A stretch of 64,000 bases of DNA from Maridesulfovibrio zosterae DSM 11974 (GCF_000425265.1 NZ_KE384344.1:124641-188640); one strand, 5' to 3'; positions 53,460-62,905 are shown, counted from the stretch's first letter. The notes: generated by a model not told the origin, from the letters alone. A program made the numbers and translations.

Positions 53460-54560
53460 TCAGTCCCCATTGTAAGTCACCTTTTCAAGTGCATAAATTA
53501 TGTTCGGGTCGTACTGGGTGGCTTCTTTATATAAAATTTTAAGTGCGCTTACAGTTGATATGCGTTTTTTTCCTGGACGCTCCATAGTCATAGCTACATA
53601 GGAATCAACTGCCCCGCACAGTTTTCCAAGCCATGACAATTTATCATTGGTCACACCTCGAGGATATCCAGACCCGTCCATCCTTTCATGGTGTTCCAGA
53701 ATAGCCCTGAGGGTGGGCTTATTCAGCTTTTGGGTAATACTCAGCAACTCTATCGAGCCTATTGCATGCTGCTTAATCCTCTTCTGCTCGTCGCGGGTCA
53801 GACAGAATTCTTTTCCCAGTACAAATTCAGGTAGATTACACAAACCTATATCACAGAGTAATAAAGCGCAAAATGCATCTGTGAAAATATTTATATCCGG
53901 TTTTGCATCACGTCCGATAAGTATTACTGCAGCCCCTATTATTCCGCATGAAATAGACTTATTTACTAAAGAGTGTCTGGTATCAAGCTTGGACATGAGG
54001 AGCGGTATAAGTTCTGTATTTTCGTGTAGCAGTTCTGCGACCGCGCATATTGTTTCATGGAATTTATTGAAGTGGATTTTGATTGAGTCTACATATATTC
54101 CTTGAGCCGCATGTTTAAGACCTTCAACTATAACTGCGGCCAGTTCATGCTCAGGAATTGAATTGGAAATATCCCTTACTACGATATTCAGATTTTCTGA
54201 AAAAAAAGGTTTGCATGCTGAAATGTCGGTGCATTTAATAAATATTAATCCCTTATCACAATCAGTATATATAGCTTGTCTGTCTGCAGACAAAATAACT
54301 TTACCCGGAGTTGTTACAGGGAAAAATTTGCCACTGGTATTGTTCAGCTTGTAAAGGCTGAATGGCAGATCATTTTTGGGAAGAAACTTGAAAACATCGC
54401 TCGTAATTGAACAAAAGCTTTCTTGTATCAATTTGTGATCATGAATCATATTCAAAGCAGACTCCACGACTGCAGTATTTGTATTAAATGTTGCTGAAGT
54501 AAAAAATAGTCTAAAAGCAACAGTAAAATACAGCACAAAATCGTATGTATAATTGTGCAA
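53460..54560 (-). CDS. Degenerate HD-GYP domain protein
   Basis: A 366-residue protein. The N-terminal half (1-175) is unrecognised. The C-terminal half is an HD-GYP domain in which HHERMDGSGYPRGV and the helix with KQHAIGSIELL are kept, but the usual HDIGK reads CDIGL, so the key HD metal ligand is lost. It probably cannot cleave cyclic di-GMP and may bind it instead. The start is uncertain; an ATG at 54452 is an alternative. Single gene on the minus strand. Confidence 0.7.
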   Translation of the reverse strand: MHNYTYDFVLYFTVAFRLFFTSATFNTNTAVVESALNMIHDHKLIQESFCSITSDVFKFLPKNDLPFSLYKLNNTSGKFFPVTTPGKVILSADRQAIYTDCDKGLIFIKCTDISACKPFFSENLNIVVRDISNSIPEHELAAVIVEGLKHAAQGIYVDSIKIHFNKFHETICAVAELLHENTELIPLLMSKLDTRHSLVNKSISCGIIGAAVILIGRDAKPDINIFTDAFCALLLCDIGLCNLPEFVLGKEFCLTRDEQKRIKQHAIGSIELLSITQKLNKPTLRAILEHHERMDGSGYPRGVTNDKLSWLGKLCGAVDSYVAMTMERPGKKRISTVSALKILYKEATQYDPNIIYALEKVTYNGD

Positions 54561-54922
54561 AACCCGACATATTTTTTTAACATTAAAGAAAGTGGTTTAG
54601 CAATGTTTAATATGCTATGTGTATTGTATTGAATTTACTGTTTTTAATTGGCTACAATATGTTTTTGTGTCAAAAATAGTTTGGATTTTGATTGGATATA
54701 GCTTTTTTATAAAATTAAATAATAGACACAAATTCTGCTATGCAGAGCAATCTCATTACTTGCAATGATAGCCCCACTCTGACTATATTCACACGTTGTC
54801 GGGTTGATAGCATGATTTTGAGGCCCTGGCATTTTTTTAGAGTTAAGTTTTTGGAACAAAATTATTTTTTTTAATATACCTTCAGTCTCTTCATATTGAG
54901 CTTAAGGGGTTCGGGAGAAAGT
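54561..54922. other. AT-rich intergenic gap
   Basis: About 360 bases between divergent genes. I see no gene, strong hairpin or repeat here. It should hold the promoters of the degenerate HD-GYP gene and of the acyl-CoA synthetase gene. Confidence 0.5.
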
Positions 54923-57061
54923 TTGGATAGTCTTTTTGCTCCTTCTTCAATCGCCGTTGTGGGCGCATCATCAGTTCCCGGCAAGATCGGTAATATTATT
55001 CTGACCAATATACTAAGTGCAGGGTTTAAAGGCGAAGTTTTTGTCGTAAACCCTCATGGTGGTAATATTTGCGGGTTAGAAGTCTTCAGAAATATTGCGG
55101 ATATAGGGCGTGAAGTCGATTTGGCTATCATAGTTCTTCCGCGTGATCTTGTTATGCAATCTTTTCGGGAGCTTCTCGAAAATGGAGTGCGATCAGTCAT
55201 TGTCGTTTCAGCTGGATTTAAGGAAGTTGATCATGATGGCTGGGTGCTTGAGACTGAGCTTGCCAATCTTGCTGTTGAAAACAGGATTAATCTTCTTGGC
55301 CCGAACTGTCTTGGATTAATCAGCGCAGCCTCTTGTTTGAATGCTTCATTTGCCACCGGGAACCCTCTTGGCGGGGCAATGGGGTTTTTCTCCCAGTCCG
55401 GAGCACTTTGTGTTGCTGTTTTGGATTGGGCTCTAGGAGAGCGGGTTGGTTTTTCAAATTTTATAAGCATCGGTAATAAAGCCGTAATTGATGAAGCTTC
55501 AATGCTTGAGTATCTTGGCAATGACCCTGAAACAAAGGTTATTATCGGATATGTTGAAAATGTAGATGACGGGCGTGCTTTTATGGAGCGGGCTGCCCGT
55601 GTTTCCATGAAGAAGCCAATCATAATGATGAAAGCAGGAGCTACTCCTGCTGGGGCAAGAGCTGCTTCAGCCCATACCGGTGCCGTTGCCGGATCAGATC
55701 AAGCCTGCGGGGCTGCTTTTAAACAATCCGGTGTAATTCGGGTCGAGCGGTTGGATGAACTTTTCAACCTTGCAAGAGCTTTTTCTGCGCAGGAACTTCC
55801 CCTTGGTCCAAATCTTGGGATTGTCACCAATGCTGGGGGACCCGGAATTTTGGCTGCTGATGCATGCGGTGAGTCTGAAATGCGTATGCCCACGTTCTCT
55901 CCTGATACAATAGGTGAGCTGCAACGCATGCTTCCCGGTTATGCTTCATTATATAATCCGGTAGACTTACTTAGCAGTGCTGATGCCGACAGCTACTCCC
56001 GTGCCGTTAGAATTGTGGGGCATGATATGGCGGTAAACAGCTTGTTGGTGATTATTGCTCCGTCTGCCAAGTTAGATTTTTCAGAAGTTGCGCGTTCAGT
56101 TGTTGGGGCTGTCTCAGAAATCAATAAGCCTGTTTTTTGTTGTCTTATGGGACGTAAAAACAGTGAGGAAGCTAGAGAAATATTTGCTTCTGCCGGTATT
56201 CCTGTTTATGATTTTCCTAAACAGGCTGTCCGGGCTATGGATATTATGCGTCGCTATGCTGTTTGGAAAGGGCGTCCTCCACGCACTTATCAGACTCCTG
56301 AATACGATGTGGATAGTGTTCGTACTGTTATTGATACAGCACTTAGATCAGGGCGATCTGAACTGGTTGAATTTCAGGCCCGTGATATTGTAACTGCTTC
56401 AGGCTTGCCAAGTCCTGAATCAGATCTTGCCAGAAGTAGTGATGAGGCCGCAGCAATCGCTGATCAGCTAGGCTATCCTGTAGTTATTAAAATTGTCTCA
56501 CCTGAAATTATCCATAAATCAGATGTGGATGGAGTCAGACTTAACCTTAATTCTGCAGAGGAAGTTAAAGCTGCCTTCTGGGAGATAACAGCACGTACAC
56601 AGCGGCTTAGGCCTGATGTTTACATTGCAGGGTGTCTGGTTCAGCAGATGGCTTCTTCCGGTTCACGGGAGGTTGTAATTGGATTTCGCCGAGATGATCA
56701 GTTTGGGCCATTGCTCAAGTTTGGTCTGGGCGGAGTCTATGTGGAAATTTTGAAAGATATTTCTTATCGTCTCGCTCCCCTCTCTGTTGAAGATGCAGGG
56801 GAGATGGTACGGGAAATTCGTTCGTATATGTTGCTGAAAGGAGTCAAAGGAGGCGAGCCTGTTGACTTCGAAGCTATAACAGATGTTTTGATCAGGATGT
56901 CCTGTCTTGCTGAAGATTTTCCTGAAATTTATGAAGCTGAATTTAACCCTGTGCTTGTAAGCTCGGATGAGGCTCTTGTTGCGGATGCCAAAATGATTGT
57001 GGTTGATTTGCCTGAAAATGGCAGAGCAGCCGGGCTTGGAGCTGGCGATGAGCTTGAATAA
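54923..57061 (+). CDS. ADP-forming acetate/acyl-CoA synthetase (fused alpha-beta)
   Basis: About 712 residues starting at a TTG (54923) after GGGAG; an upstream TTG at 54896 is possible. The order is a CoA-binding domain (about 1-130, APSSIAVVGASSVPGKIGNI), two succinyl-CoA-ligase-like domains (SAHTGAVAGSDQACGAAF holding the likely phospho-histidine), and an ATP-grasp domain (about 490-710, LGYPVVIKIVSPEIIHKSDV, FKFGLGGVYVEILKDISYR-type). It makes ATP from acyl-CoA, or the reverse. It is followed 10 bases later by a DRTGG protein gene, a common pair in anaerobes. Confidence 0.9.
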   Translation: MDSLFAPSSIAVVGASSVPGKIGNIILTNILSAGFKGEVFVVNPHGGNICGLEVFRNIADIGREVDLAIIVLPRDLVMQSFRELLENGVRSVIVVSAGFKEVDHDGWVLETELANLAVENRINLLGPNCLGLISAASCLNASFATGNPLGGAMGFFSQSGALCVAVLDWALGERVGFSNFISIGNKAVIDEASMLEYLGNDPETKVIIGYVENVDDGRAFMERAARVSMKKPIIMMKAGATPAGARAASAHTGAVAGSDQACGAAFKQSGVIRVERLDELFNLARAFSAQELPLGPNLGIVTNAGGPGILAADACGESEMRMPTFSPDTIGELQRMLPGYASLYNPVDLLSSADADSYSRAVRIVGHDMAVNSLLVIIAPSAKLDFSEVARSVVGAVSEINKPVFCCLMGRKNSEEAREIFASAGIPVYDFPKQAVRAMDIMRRYAVWKGRPPRTYQTPEYDVDSVRTVIDTALRSGRSELVEFQARDIVTASGLPSPESDLARSSDEAAAIADQLGYPVVIKIVSPEIIHKSDVDGVRLNLNSAEEVKAAFWEITARTQRLRPDVYIAGCLVQQMASSGSREVVIGFRRDDQFGPLLKFGLGGVYVEILKDISYRLAPLSVEDAGEMVREIRSYMLLKGVKGGEPVDFEAITDVLIRMSCLAEDFPEIYEAEFNPVLVSSDEALVADAKMIVVDLPENGRAAGLGAGDELE

Positions 57062-57071
57062 GGAGGCATAG

Positions 57072-58136
57072 ATGGTAGGTTTATATATAGGATCTACTAC
57101 CGGATATTCCGGTAAGAATCTTTTGGCAATGGCTCTCGGGCTTAAACTTAAGGACTGCGGTCTTAAAGTTGGCTATATGAAACCTGTCGGAGCTGTTCCG
57201 CATATGGACGGGGATAAACCCGGAGATGCTGACGCAGCTTTTATTCAGGAAGTTTTGGGACTGGAGCAGGACTCTACAAAGGTTACCCCTGTTTTGGTTA
57301 CAAGGGATTTTACAATTAAGGCTTTCTCAGAAGATATGGGAGACCTTATGCCTTCAATTGTGGAGTCTTACGAGGAGCTGAGCCAGAATAAAGATGTAAT
57401 GATCATTGGTGGGTCTGGAAGTTACTTAAGTTCTGGAACTTACTGTGGAGTCAGCGGACCTGATGTAGCCCGGGCTGTAGGAGCTAAAACTATTCTTGTA
57501 GATCGCTATACCAGTGAGCTCCGTTACGATTACGTTCTGCGTGTGCAGAAGGAATTGGGTGATGATTTTCTGGGGGTAGTTTTTAATGATGTTCCTGAAC
57601 ATTATATGGATGAGTTGAAGTCATTGCTGGTTCCTTTTCTTGAACAGAAAGGAGTTAAGGTCCTCGGAATTATTCCGCGTGATCCTCTCATGGGAGCAAT
57701 CAAGGTTAATGATCTGGCTGAAAGATTGTTTGGAAAAATTATTTCTGCACATGCTAAAGCCGATAGAGTTGTTGAGAATTTTCTTATCGGAACAATGCAG
57801 GTTGAAAACTTTATTACCCACTTCAGGCGACATAAAAATTCTGCAGTAATAGTTGGCGGCGACCGTGCAGATGTTCAGCTCGTTGCTCTTGAGGGTAACT
57901 GTCCTTGTCTTATTCTTACCGGTAATCTTTATCCTAATGATATAATACTCACTCGTTCAGAAGTTCTGGAAATTCCGGTAATTGTTGTGCGTGATGACAC
58001 ATACGCAGTTGCCAAGAAAATGGAAGCGATTCAGGATAGCTACAAATTGAGAGATATGATAAAAATTAATCACGGAGCCCAGCTTGTAAATTCCGAGCTC
58101 GATTATGACCATATTATGGCTGAATTGGATCTATGA
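57072..58136 (+). CDS. BioD-like P-loop and DRTGG-domain protein (Pta N-terminal-like)
   Basis: A 354-residue protein. The N-terminal part (1-200) is a dethiobiotin-synthetase-like P-loop domain with Walker A GSTTGYSGKNLLAMALG. The C-terminal part (about 215-335) is a DRTGG domain. This matches the N-terminal half of the long phosphotransacetylase Pta, here without the catalytic part. It lies 10 bases after the acyl-CoA synthetase gene (GGAGG before the ATG). A role in sensing or regulating acetyl-CoA/acetate flux is inferred from the context. Confidence 0.85.
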   Translation: MVGLYIGSTTGYSGKNLLAMALGLKLKDCGLKVGYMKPVGAVPHMDGDKPGDADAAFIQEVLGLEQDSTKVTPVLVTRDFTIKAFSEDMGDLMPSIVESYEELSQNKDVMIIGGSGSYLSSGTYCGVSGPDVARAVGAKTILVDRYTSELRYDYVLRVQKELGDDFLGVVFNDVPEHYMDELKSLLVPFLEQKGVKVLGIIPRDPLMGAIKVNDLAERLFGKIISAHAKADRVVENFLIGTMQVENFITHFRRHKNSAVIVGGDRADVQLVALEGNCPCLILTGNLYPNDIILTRSEVLEIPVIVVRDDTYAVAKKMEAIQDSYKLRDMIKINHGAQLVNSELDYDHIMAELDL

Positions 58137-58280
58137 TTACCTCCTATAAAAGTTGGTATTTTAACCTACCGTTATAGTAGGAATAAAAAATTCATTTATT
58201 CATTTATGTCAAATGAGTGTAGTTGTTTTTTATTGAATAAATAGTCTTTATCTGTCTGAAATAATAGCTTTTAAGTATAG

Positions 58281-58320
58281 GGTGTTTACATGGTTTTCAT
58301 GTGAACATCCTTGTTTTTTT
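58281..58320 (+). terminator. Intrinsic terminator after the DRTGG gene
   Basis: GGTGTTTACATG pairs with CATGTGAACATCC (one G-U pair, one bulge) around TTTT, followed by TTGTTTTTTT. Confidence 0.75.
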
Positions 58321-58397
58321 ATTACTTTTCTCCGATTAAACCCTTAACATGCTATTGTCCTAGTTTCTAAAATGTGCGAATTAACTTGCAGTTATAA

Positions 58398-58546
58398 GGT
58401 CGAGCGATATTTCGGCCTTGGTGTGACGAGGTTTGTTTCGACCAAAGACGGGACTATTATTGGTTAGAAAACAGGGTGCATAGCACCCGAAAAACCGAGC
58501 GGATTCGGTATATTGGCGGATAGACCGGATCATCGGAATGAGGAGG
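58398..58546 (+). promoter_or_regulatory. Structured 5' leader of the tmc operon
   Basis: Several hairpins line up directly before tmcD. An outer stem pairs GGTCGA (58398-58403) with TCGACC (58438-58443). Next come GGGTGC-ATA-GCACCC (58474-58488), ACCGA with TCGGT (58494-58509), and CCG-GATCAT-CGG (58526-58536), ending at the AGGAGG site (58541-58546). The folding of the last stem could mask the ribosome-binding site. No known riboswitch consensus was recognised. Confidence 0.45.
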
Positions 58547-58552
58547 CGTGAG

Positions 58553-59806
58553 ATGCCTGAAGCGTCCACGTGGGATTGGAATCCCGGTAGGCGAGAGGTC
58601 CAGGACACCGGTTCTTGGTCCGATAAATTTGAGTGGGTGGAAGAGTTTCATGCCAGCCCCGACGGTGAAAAGGTCGGAGCAGTCGTAAAGACAGGCGAAA
58701 TGGAATTCACTGCTTGCGTTAATGGTGACACCTGGGAAGAGAGATACGAAAGGGTTTTTTATCCTAAGTTCGCTCCAGACAGCAGGTTTACTGGAATTGC
58801 CCAGCAGGATGGTGAATGGACTCTGTCAGTTGATGGAAAGAATTGGCCTGAAATGTATGGCTATATCTGGAAGACAACTTTCGGCCCTGAAGGAACCATT
58901 ATCTGTGCTGTACAGCAGGATGGTGAATACGGAATGGGTGTCGACGGAGTTCTCTGGGAAAACCTTTTTGAGAACGCAAATAATTTTACCGCAGGCAATG
59001 ACGGAAAATCTACAGCTGCAGTTGTTCAGGTCACATCTATGGGCCAGGCCGATATTGATACTTTTCAGAAGGGTATCTTCTCTGTTGCTGTTAACGGCAA
59101 TGCTTGGGACAATGTATTCATGAACTGTTACACTCCTGTATTTGATACTGAGTGTAAAAAAGTAGCATGCCAGGTAAGAAAGACTCTCTATGATTATACC
59201 ATCGCTGTAGATGGTAAAATCTGGCAGCGTGAATATCAGTGTGTATGGGCTCCATGTTTTAACCCGGTAACCGGAGCACTTGTTGCCCCTGTTCGTTTGG
59301 GTGGAAAATGGGGAATGGCACAGGACGGAGAAATGCTCTGGGGTAATACCTTTGCAAACTGCTGGCACCAGCAGTTCAGCGCAGACGGAAACAAACTCTG
59401 GGCAATAGTTGCTCCATCCTTCGGTAAATTTACCGTTGCAGTGGACGGCACCCCATGGTCTGTTACTGCTCCTGTAGTTGTCGATCTGGCTGTTAGTCCT
59501 GATGGTAATCGTGCAGCAGCATTAGGAAAAGATGATAAAGATTACACCGTTATGTGTGATGCTAAAGTCTGGCCCGGTGTTTATGAAATGGCATGGAAAC
59601 CTGTTTTCAGTCCTGATAGTACTAAAGTTGCTACAAAGGTTGAAAAGAACGGACGCTATACTGTTGTGCTCGATGGCAAAGCTTATGGCCAGGATTTTGA
59701 GCAGTGCTGGGAGCCAGTTTTCAGCCCCGACAGTTCAAAAGTCCTCATTCGTGCAATCGATGGCGGTAAATTTGTTCGCATCGTTGCCGAAGTCAGCGAA
59801 TTCTAA
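58553..59806 (+). CDS. tmcD: Tmc complex subunit TmcD (beta-propeller-like repeats)
   Basis: 417 residues from the ATG at 58553 (AGGAGG six bases upstream). There is no signal peptide. The protein is built of about eight repeats of roughly 45 residues with a recurring core V-DG-x-x-W then F-x-PD/EG (TLSVDGKNWPEMYGYIWKT, MGVDGVLWENLFENANNFT, TVAVDGTPWSVTAPVVVDLA), as in WD40-like propellers. In sulfate reducers TmcD is the tryptophan-rich cytoplasmic subunit of the Tmc complex. Here it is the first gene of the operon. Confidence 0.85.
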   Translation: MPEASTWDWNPGRREVQDTGSWSDKFEWVEEFHASPDGEKVGAVVKTGEMEFTACVNGDTWEERYERVFYPKFAPDSRFTGIAQQDGEWTLSVDGKNWPEMYGYIWKTTFGPEGTIICAVQQDGEYGMGVDGVLWENLFENANNFTAGNDGKSTAAVVQVTSMGQADIDTFQKGIFSVAVNGNAWDNVFMNCYTPVFDTECKKVACQVRKTLYDYTIAVDGKIWQREYQCVWAPCFNPVTGALVAPVRLGGKWGMAQDGEMLWGNTFANCWHQQFSADGNKLWAIVAPSFGKFTVAVDGTPWSVTAPVVVDLAVSPDGNRAAALGKDDKDYTVMCDAKVWPGVYEMAWKPVFSPDSTKVATKVEKNGRYTVVLDGKAYGQDFEQCWEPVFSPDSSKVLIRAIDGGKFVRIVAEVSEF

Positions 59807-59824
59807 TAGCCGGAGGCAATACAC

Positions 59825-60484
59825 ATGAACAGTATTTATGCATTCGTGGTTGGCCCTCTGGCATGGTTCGCCTGGGGCGTGTTTGTTCTTGGTTCAGCTT
59901 ACAGACTGGTTTCAATGTACCAGCTGGCAAAAGCAAAAGACGGTTCGTCATTGCATTACATGAGTTTCAAGTATGGATTCAGGTCTATACTGGCTTGGCT
60001 CAATCCTGCCGGAACACTCGGCTGGCAGCGTAATCCTTGGACTGCAATGATGACCTTTGTTTTTCATATCTGTCTTGTCATTGTTCCGCTGTTCCTGCTT
60101 GGACATGTGGTTCTTTGGGATCAGTTTTTCGGCATCAGCTGGCCTACTATTCCCGATCAGATTGCTGACATCATGTCTATCGTGGTTGTTGTATGTTGCA
60201 TTTATTTCGGCCTTCGCCGTTTCTTGCAGCGCGACGTGGCATTCCTGACAACCGGTAAAGACTGGGTTGCACTTGCTGTTCCCGGACTTGTTTTTCTTAC
60301 CGGTGTTCTTGCTTATCACGAAATAGGTGATGCTAAGGTTATGCTTATTCTGCATATCCTTTGTGGTGAAATGATGCTTATCAGCATTCCTTTTACCCGT
60401 TTGAGCCACATGCTGTTCGGTCTGTTCACCAGAGCCTACATTGGATCAGAGTTCGGCGGTGTTCGCCGTTGTAAGGACTGGTAA
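59825..60484 (+). CDS. tmcC: Tmc complex membrane subunit TmcC (cytochrome b type)
   Basis: A 219-residue inner-membrane protein with five or six helices, related to the NarI/DsrM family. Histidines in AMMTFVFHICLVIVPLFLLGH and LMLILHILCGEMMLISIPFTR are candidate heme b ligands. The tail GSEFGGVRRCKDW is typical of this subunit. It links periplasmic cytochrome oxidation to the cytoplasmic FeS subunit through the membrane. It starts 18 bases after tmcD and precedes tmcB by 25 bases. Confidence 0.9.
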   Translation: MNSIYAFVVGPLAWFAWGVFVLGSAYRLVSMYQLAKAKDGSSLHYMSFKYGFRSILAWLNPAGTLGWQRNPWTAMMTFVFHICLVIVPLFLLGHVVLWDQFFGISWPTIPDQIADIMSIVVVVCCIYFGLRRFLQRDVAFLTTGKDWVALAVPGLVFLTGVLAYHEIGDAKVMLILHILCGEMMLISIPFTRLSHMLFGLFTRAYIGSEFGGVRRCKDW

Positions 60485-60509
60485 CCAAAGCCCTGCAAGG
60501 AGTATTGAA

Positions 60510-61823
60510 ATGACATTCGACAGGAAAATCGAAGACTCAGGGCTTAACCGCGGGATTTCCCGTCTGACCCCTGAACGTATCGAAAACACCCTTAAACAGG
60601 TTATCGAAGGAGAAGCCGGCGCAAAGCTTAAGCTATATGCTGAAACTTGTATGCGTTGCGGTATGTGCTCCGAAGCCTGCCATTACTATATGTCCCATGA
60701 TGGAGACCCCAGCTATTCACCTGCTGGTAAGGTCCACCAGACTTTGGGTAAAATTCTTCGCAAGAACTACAAATTAACTGCTGAAGAAGTCTATGAAATG
60801 GCGCAGATCGCTTACACTGAGTGTAACCTCTGCCGTCGTTGTATCCATTTCTGTCCGCTGGGAATTGATACTGGTTACATCATGAGTATGGTTCGTCGTA
60901 TGTGCCATAAGCTTGGTGTTACTCCTCAGTATATTCAGGATACCGCACATTCTCATTCTGCTACTATGAACCAGATGTGGCTCAAGGATGATGAATGGCC
61001 GGATACCCTGCAGTGGCAGGAAGATGAAGCTCGTGATGAAATGCCTAATCTGCGTATCCCTCTTGATAAAGAAGGTGCTGATATTTATTACTCAGTTATC
61101 GCACCGGAACCTAAGTTTCGTACTCAGTTGATTTATCAGGCTGCTTATATCTTCAACGAAGCTGGAGTTGATTTTACCATGCCTACCGAACCTGGCTGGG
61201 ATAACTCCGATATGTGTATGTTCACAGGCGACTTTGAAATGATGGGTCGTCTTAAAAAACGTCACTTTGAATCTGCCCTTGATCTTAAAGTCAAACGCAT
61301 CGTCATGGGTGAGTGTGGACACGCATTTCGCTCCATCTACGATCAGGGTAACCGTTGGGACGCTTGGGAAATGTATCCTATTGAAGTTGTTCACTCTGTT
61401 GAATTCTTCTGGGAGCTTTTCGAAGCTGGAAAAATCAAGCTCCGTGAAAAGTTCAAAGAACCTATCACTGTGCATGATCCATGTAATATCATCCGCGGAC
61501 GCGGCTTGATGGAACAGTCTCGCAAATTAGCTCATGCACTTTGTGAAAACGTTGTTGAAATGACTCCTAACCTTGAGCACAACTATTGCTGTGCTGCCGG
61601 TGGCGGTGTTATCAACTGCGGTCCTCCGTTTAAGAATGTGCGCATGAAAGGTAACAGGATCAAAGCCGAACAGCTCAAGGCTACCGGAGTTAAGACAATT
61701 CTTGCTCCTTGTCATAACTGTCACGGTGGACTCGAAGATCTCGTTCATTACTATGAATTGGGAATGGATATTAAGTTCTTCGGTGATCTTATCTATGATC
61801 TCATGGAAAAGCCTGAAGCGTAA
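60510..61823 (+). CDS. tmcB: Tmc complex FeS subunit TmcB (HdrD-like)
   Basis: 437 residues from the ATG at 60510 (AAGGAGT upstream); the longer frame runs into tmcC. Two [4Fe-4S] motifs near the N-terminus are CMRCGMCSEAC (Cys47-57) and CNLCRRCIHFCP (Cys105-115). The C-terminal CCG domain carries NYCCAAGGGVI and PCHNCHGG, as in heterodisulfide reductase HdrD, where it binds a special cubane cluster. It is the cytoplasmic electron-transfer subunit of the complex. Confidence 0.93.
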   Translation: MTFDRKIEDSGLNRGISRLTPERIENTLKQVIEGEAGAKLKLYAETCMRCGMCSEACHYYMSHDGDPSYSPAGKVHQTLGKILRKNYKLTAEEVYEMAQIAYTECNLCRRCIHFCPLGIDTGYIMSMVRRMCHKLGVTPQYIQDTAHSHSATMNQMWLKDDEWPDTLQWQEDEARDEMPNLRIPLDKEGADIYYSVIAPEPKFRTQLIYQAAYIFNEAGVDFTMPTEPGWDNSDMCMFTGDFEMMGRLKKRHFESALDLKVKRIVMGECGHAFRSIYDQGNRWDAWEMYPIEVVHSVEFFWELFEAGKIKLREKFKEPITVHDPCNIIRGRGLMEQSRKLAHALCENVVEMTPNLEHNYCCAAGGGVINCGPPFKNVRMKGNRIKAEQLKATGVKTILAPCHNCHGGLEDLVHYYELGMDIKFFGDLIYDLMEKPEA

Positions 61824-61837
61824 GGAGGAAGATTACA

Positions 61838-62248
61838 ATGTACAAAAGAGTATTCTCTATTGCGGTTATCGCCGCCTGTGTCTTTCTCTATATGATCCCC
61901 GCGTTCTGTCAGGAAGATATCACTTCCCTTATGGACCCGGCTTTTAAGCATCCTGCAAGACCTGCAGCTATGTTTGCACATGACGCACATAACGAGAAGG
62001 CTGGTATTGATGATTGTGCCGTTTGTCACCACGTGTGGGAGAACGGTAAAATCGTTGAAGGTGAGAGTTCTGAAGATCAAAAATGTTCCGACTGTCATGC
62101 TGTGAAGCCTGCAGCCGGAAAAACAGGTCTGCGTAATGCTTATCACAAGCTTTGCACTGACTGCCATGTTAAAGAAAGCAAAGGTCCCGTTACCTGCGCA
62201 GGTTGCCATCCGAAGGGTGGAGCAGCAGCACCAGCAGCACACGAATAG
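61838..62248 (+). CDS. tmcA: Tmc complex tetraheme cytochrome c3 TmcA
   Basis: 136 residues. Signal peptide 1-24 (PAFC-QE region), then four heme-binding motifs CAVCH, CSDCH, CTDCH and CAGCH (His64, 87, 110, 124), with additional histidines HDAHNEK and HVW for axial ligands: a type II cytochrome c3. It takes electrons in the periplasm, for instance from hydrogenase via type I cytochrome c3, and passes them to TmcC. GGAGG lies eight bases upstream. Confidence 0.93.
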   Translation: MYKRVFSIAVIAACVFLYMIPAFCQEDITSLMDPAFKHPARPAAMFAHDAHNEKAGIDDCAVCHHVWENGKIVEGESSEDQKCSDCHAVKPAAGKTGLRNAYHKLCTDCHVKESKGPVTCAGCHPKGGAAAPAAHE

Positions 62249-62269
62249 AACCTTTTGGTATAGAATTTA

Positions 62270-62302
62270 AAAGGCCGTCCCATATGGGGCGGCCTTTTTT
62301 TG
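62270..62302 (+). terminator. Intrinsic terminator of the tmc operon
   Basis: AAAGGCCGtCCC pairs with GGGgCGGCCTTT around ATAT, followed by a run of T. Confidence 0.9.
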
Positions 62303-62392
62303 TTGCGATGTTCTGCTCTGGAATTGGCAATTTCTAAAAAAAGAACGAGATAACAAAAAAAGGATTTAAAAGCAGGGTGTGTTTTTAGGCTT

Positions 62393-62809
62393 ATGGCTGC
62401 CCTAGTTGAAATATTCGGGTCTGTTAGTGGTTTGTTGGCTCAGATTTTTATAAAATTTCTTAAGTTTCTTTATATGGGGTAGTGGACTGACTGTGCGGAG
62501 CAAGTCTTGATGTTCGAGCTGGCGAAGTCATACCCATTATCGTCCCTAATGGGACAGGTAGTCTATACATATGAGCTGCATGTCTGGTTTGTCTGAGCCA
62601 AACTCTGAAGTGTCAGATTAATACTGCTTATGAGCATAGCTGCAAAAAAGATAGCTCAATCAACCAAATTTATGTCCTAAATAAATAGCCCTGTGCTTGC
62701 TTTTTCTGTTATAGATGTAATAAATGAGCAAAATAAAAATATTCATTTTGTAAAAGAACTGCTGGAAAGTGTAGTAGGAAGTTATGCTGAACTAGTTGTC
62801 ACTCAATAA
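62393..62809 (+). pseudogene. Decayed ABC transporter ATPase (FecE/COG1120-like)
   Basis: Reading across frames gives pieces of one ABC ATPase in order. MAALVEIFGSVSG starts at 62393. GASLDVRAGEVIPIIVPNG and TGSL are in another frame (62491-62571), a broken Walker A where GPNGAGKS is expected. MSCMSGLSEPNSEVSD follows in a third frame. AAKKIAQSTKFMS comes next, like the AxxxAxxPQ stretch of iron-type importers. Stops and shifts rule out a working protein. A last open stretch of 42 codons (62681-62806) I could not place. It lies just before a ModA-like gene, so an importer operon may have been lost. Confidence 0.6.
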
Positions 62810-62905
62810 TAATTAAGCAGGTTGTCTAGTCTTGGAATAGAGACAAATACTTTCAAAGATAGAAGTATAGGTTTCACGGCTAAACCCTGAAAGGGAGAGC
62901 GTGAC

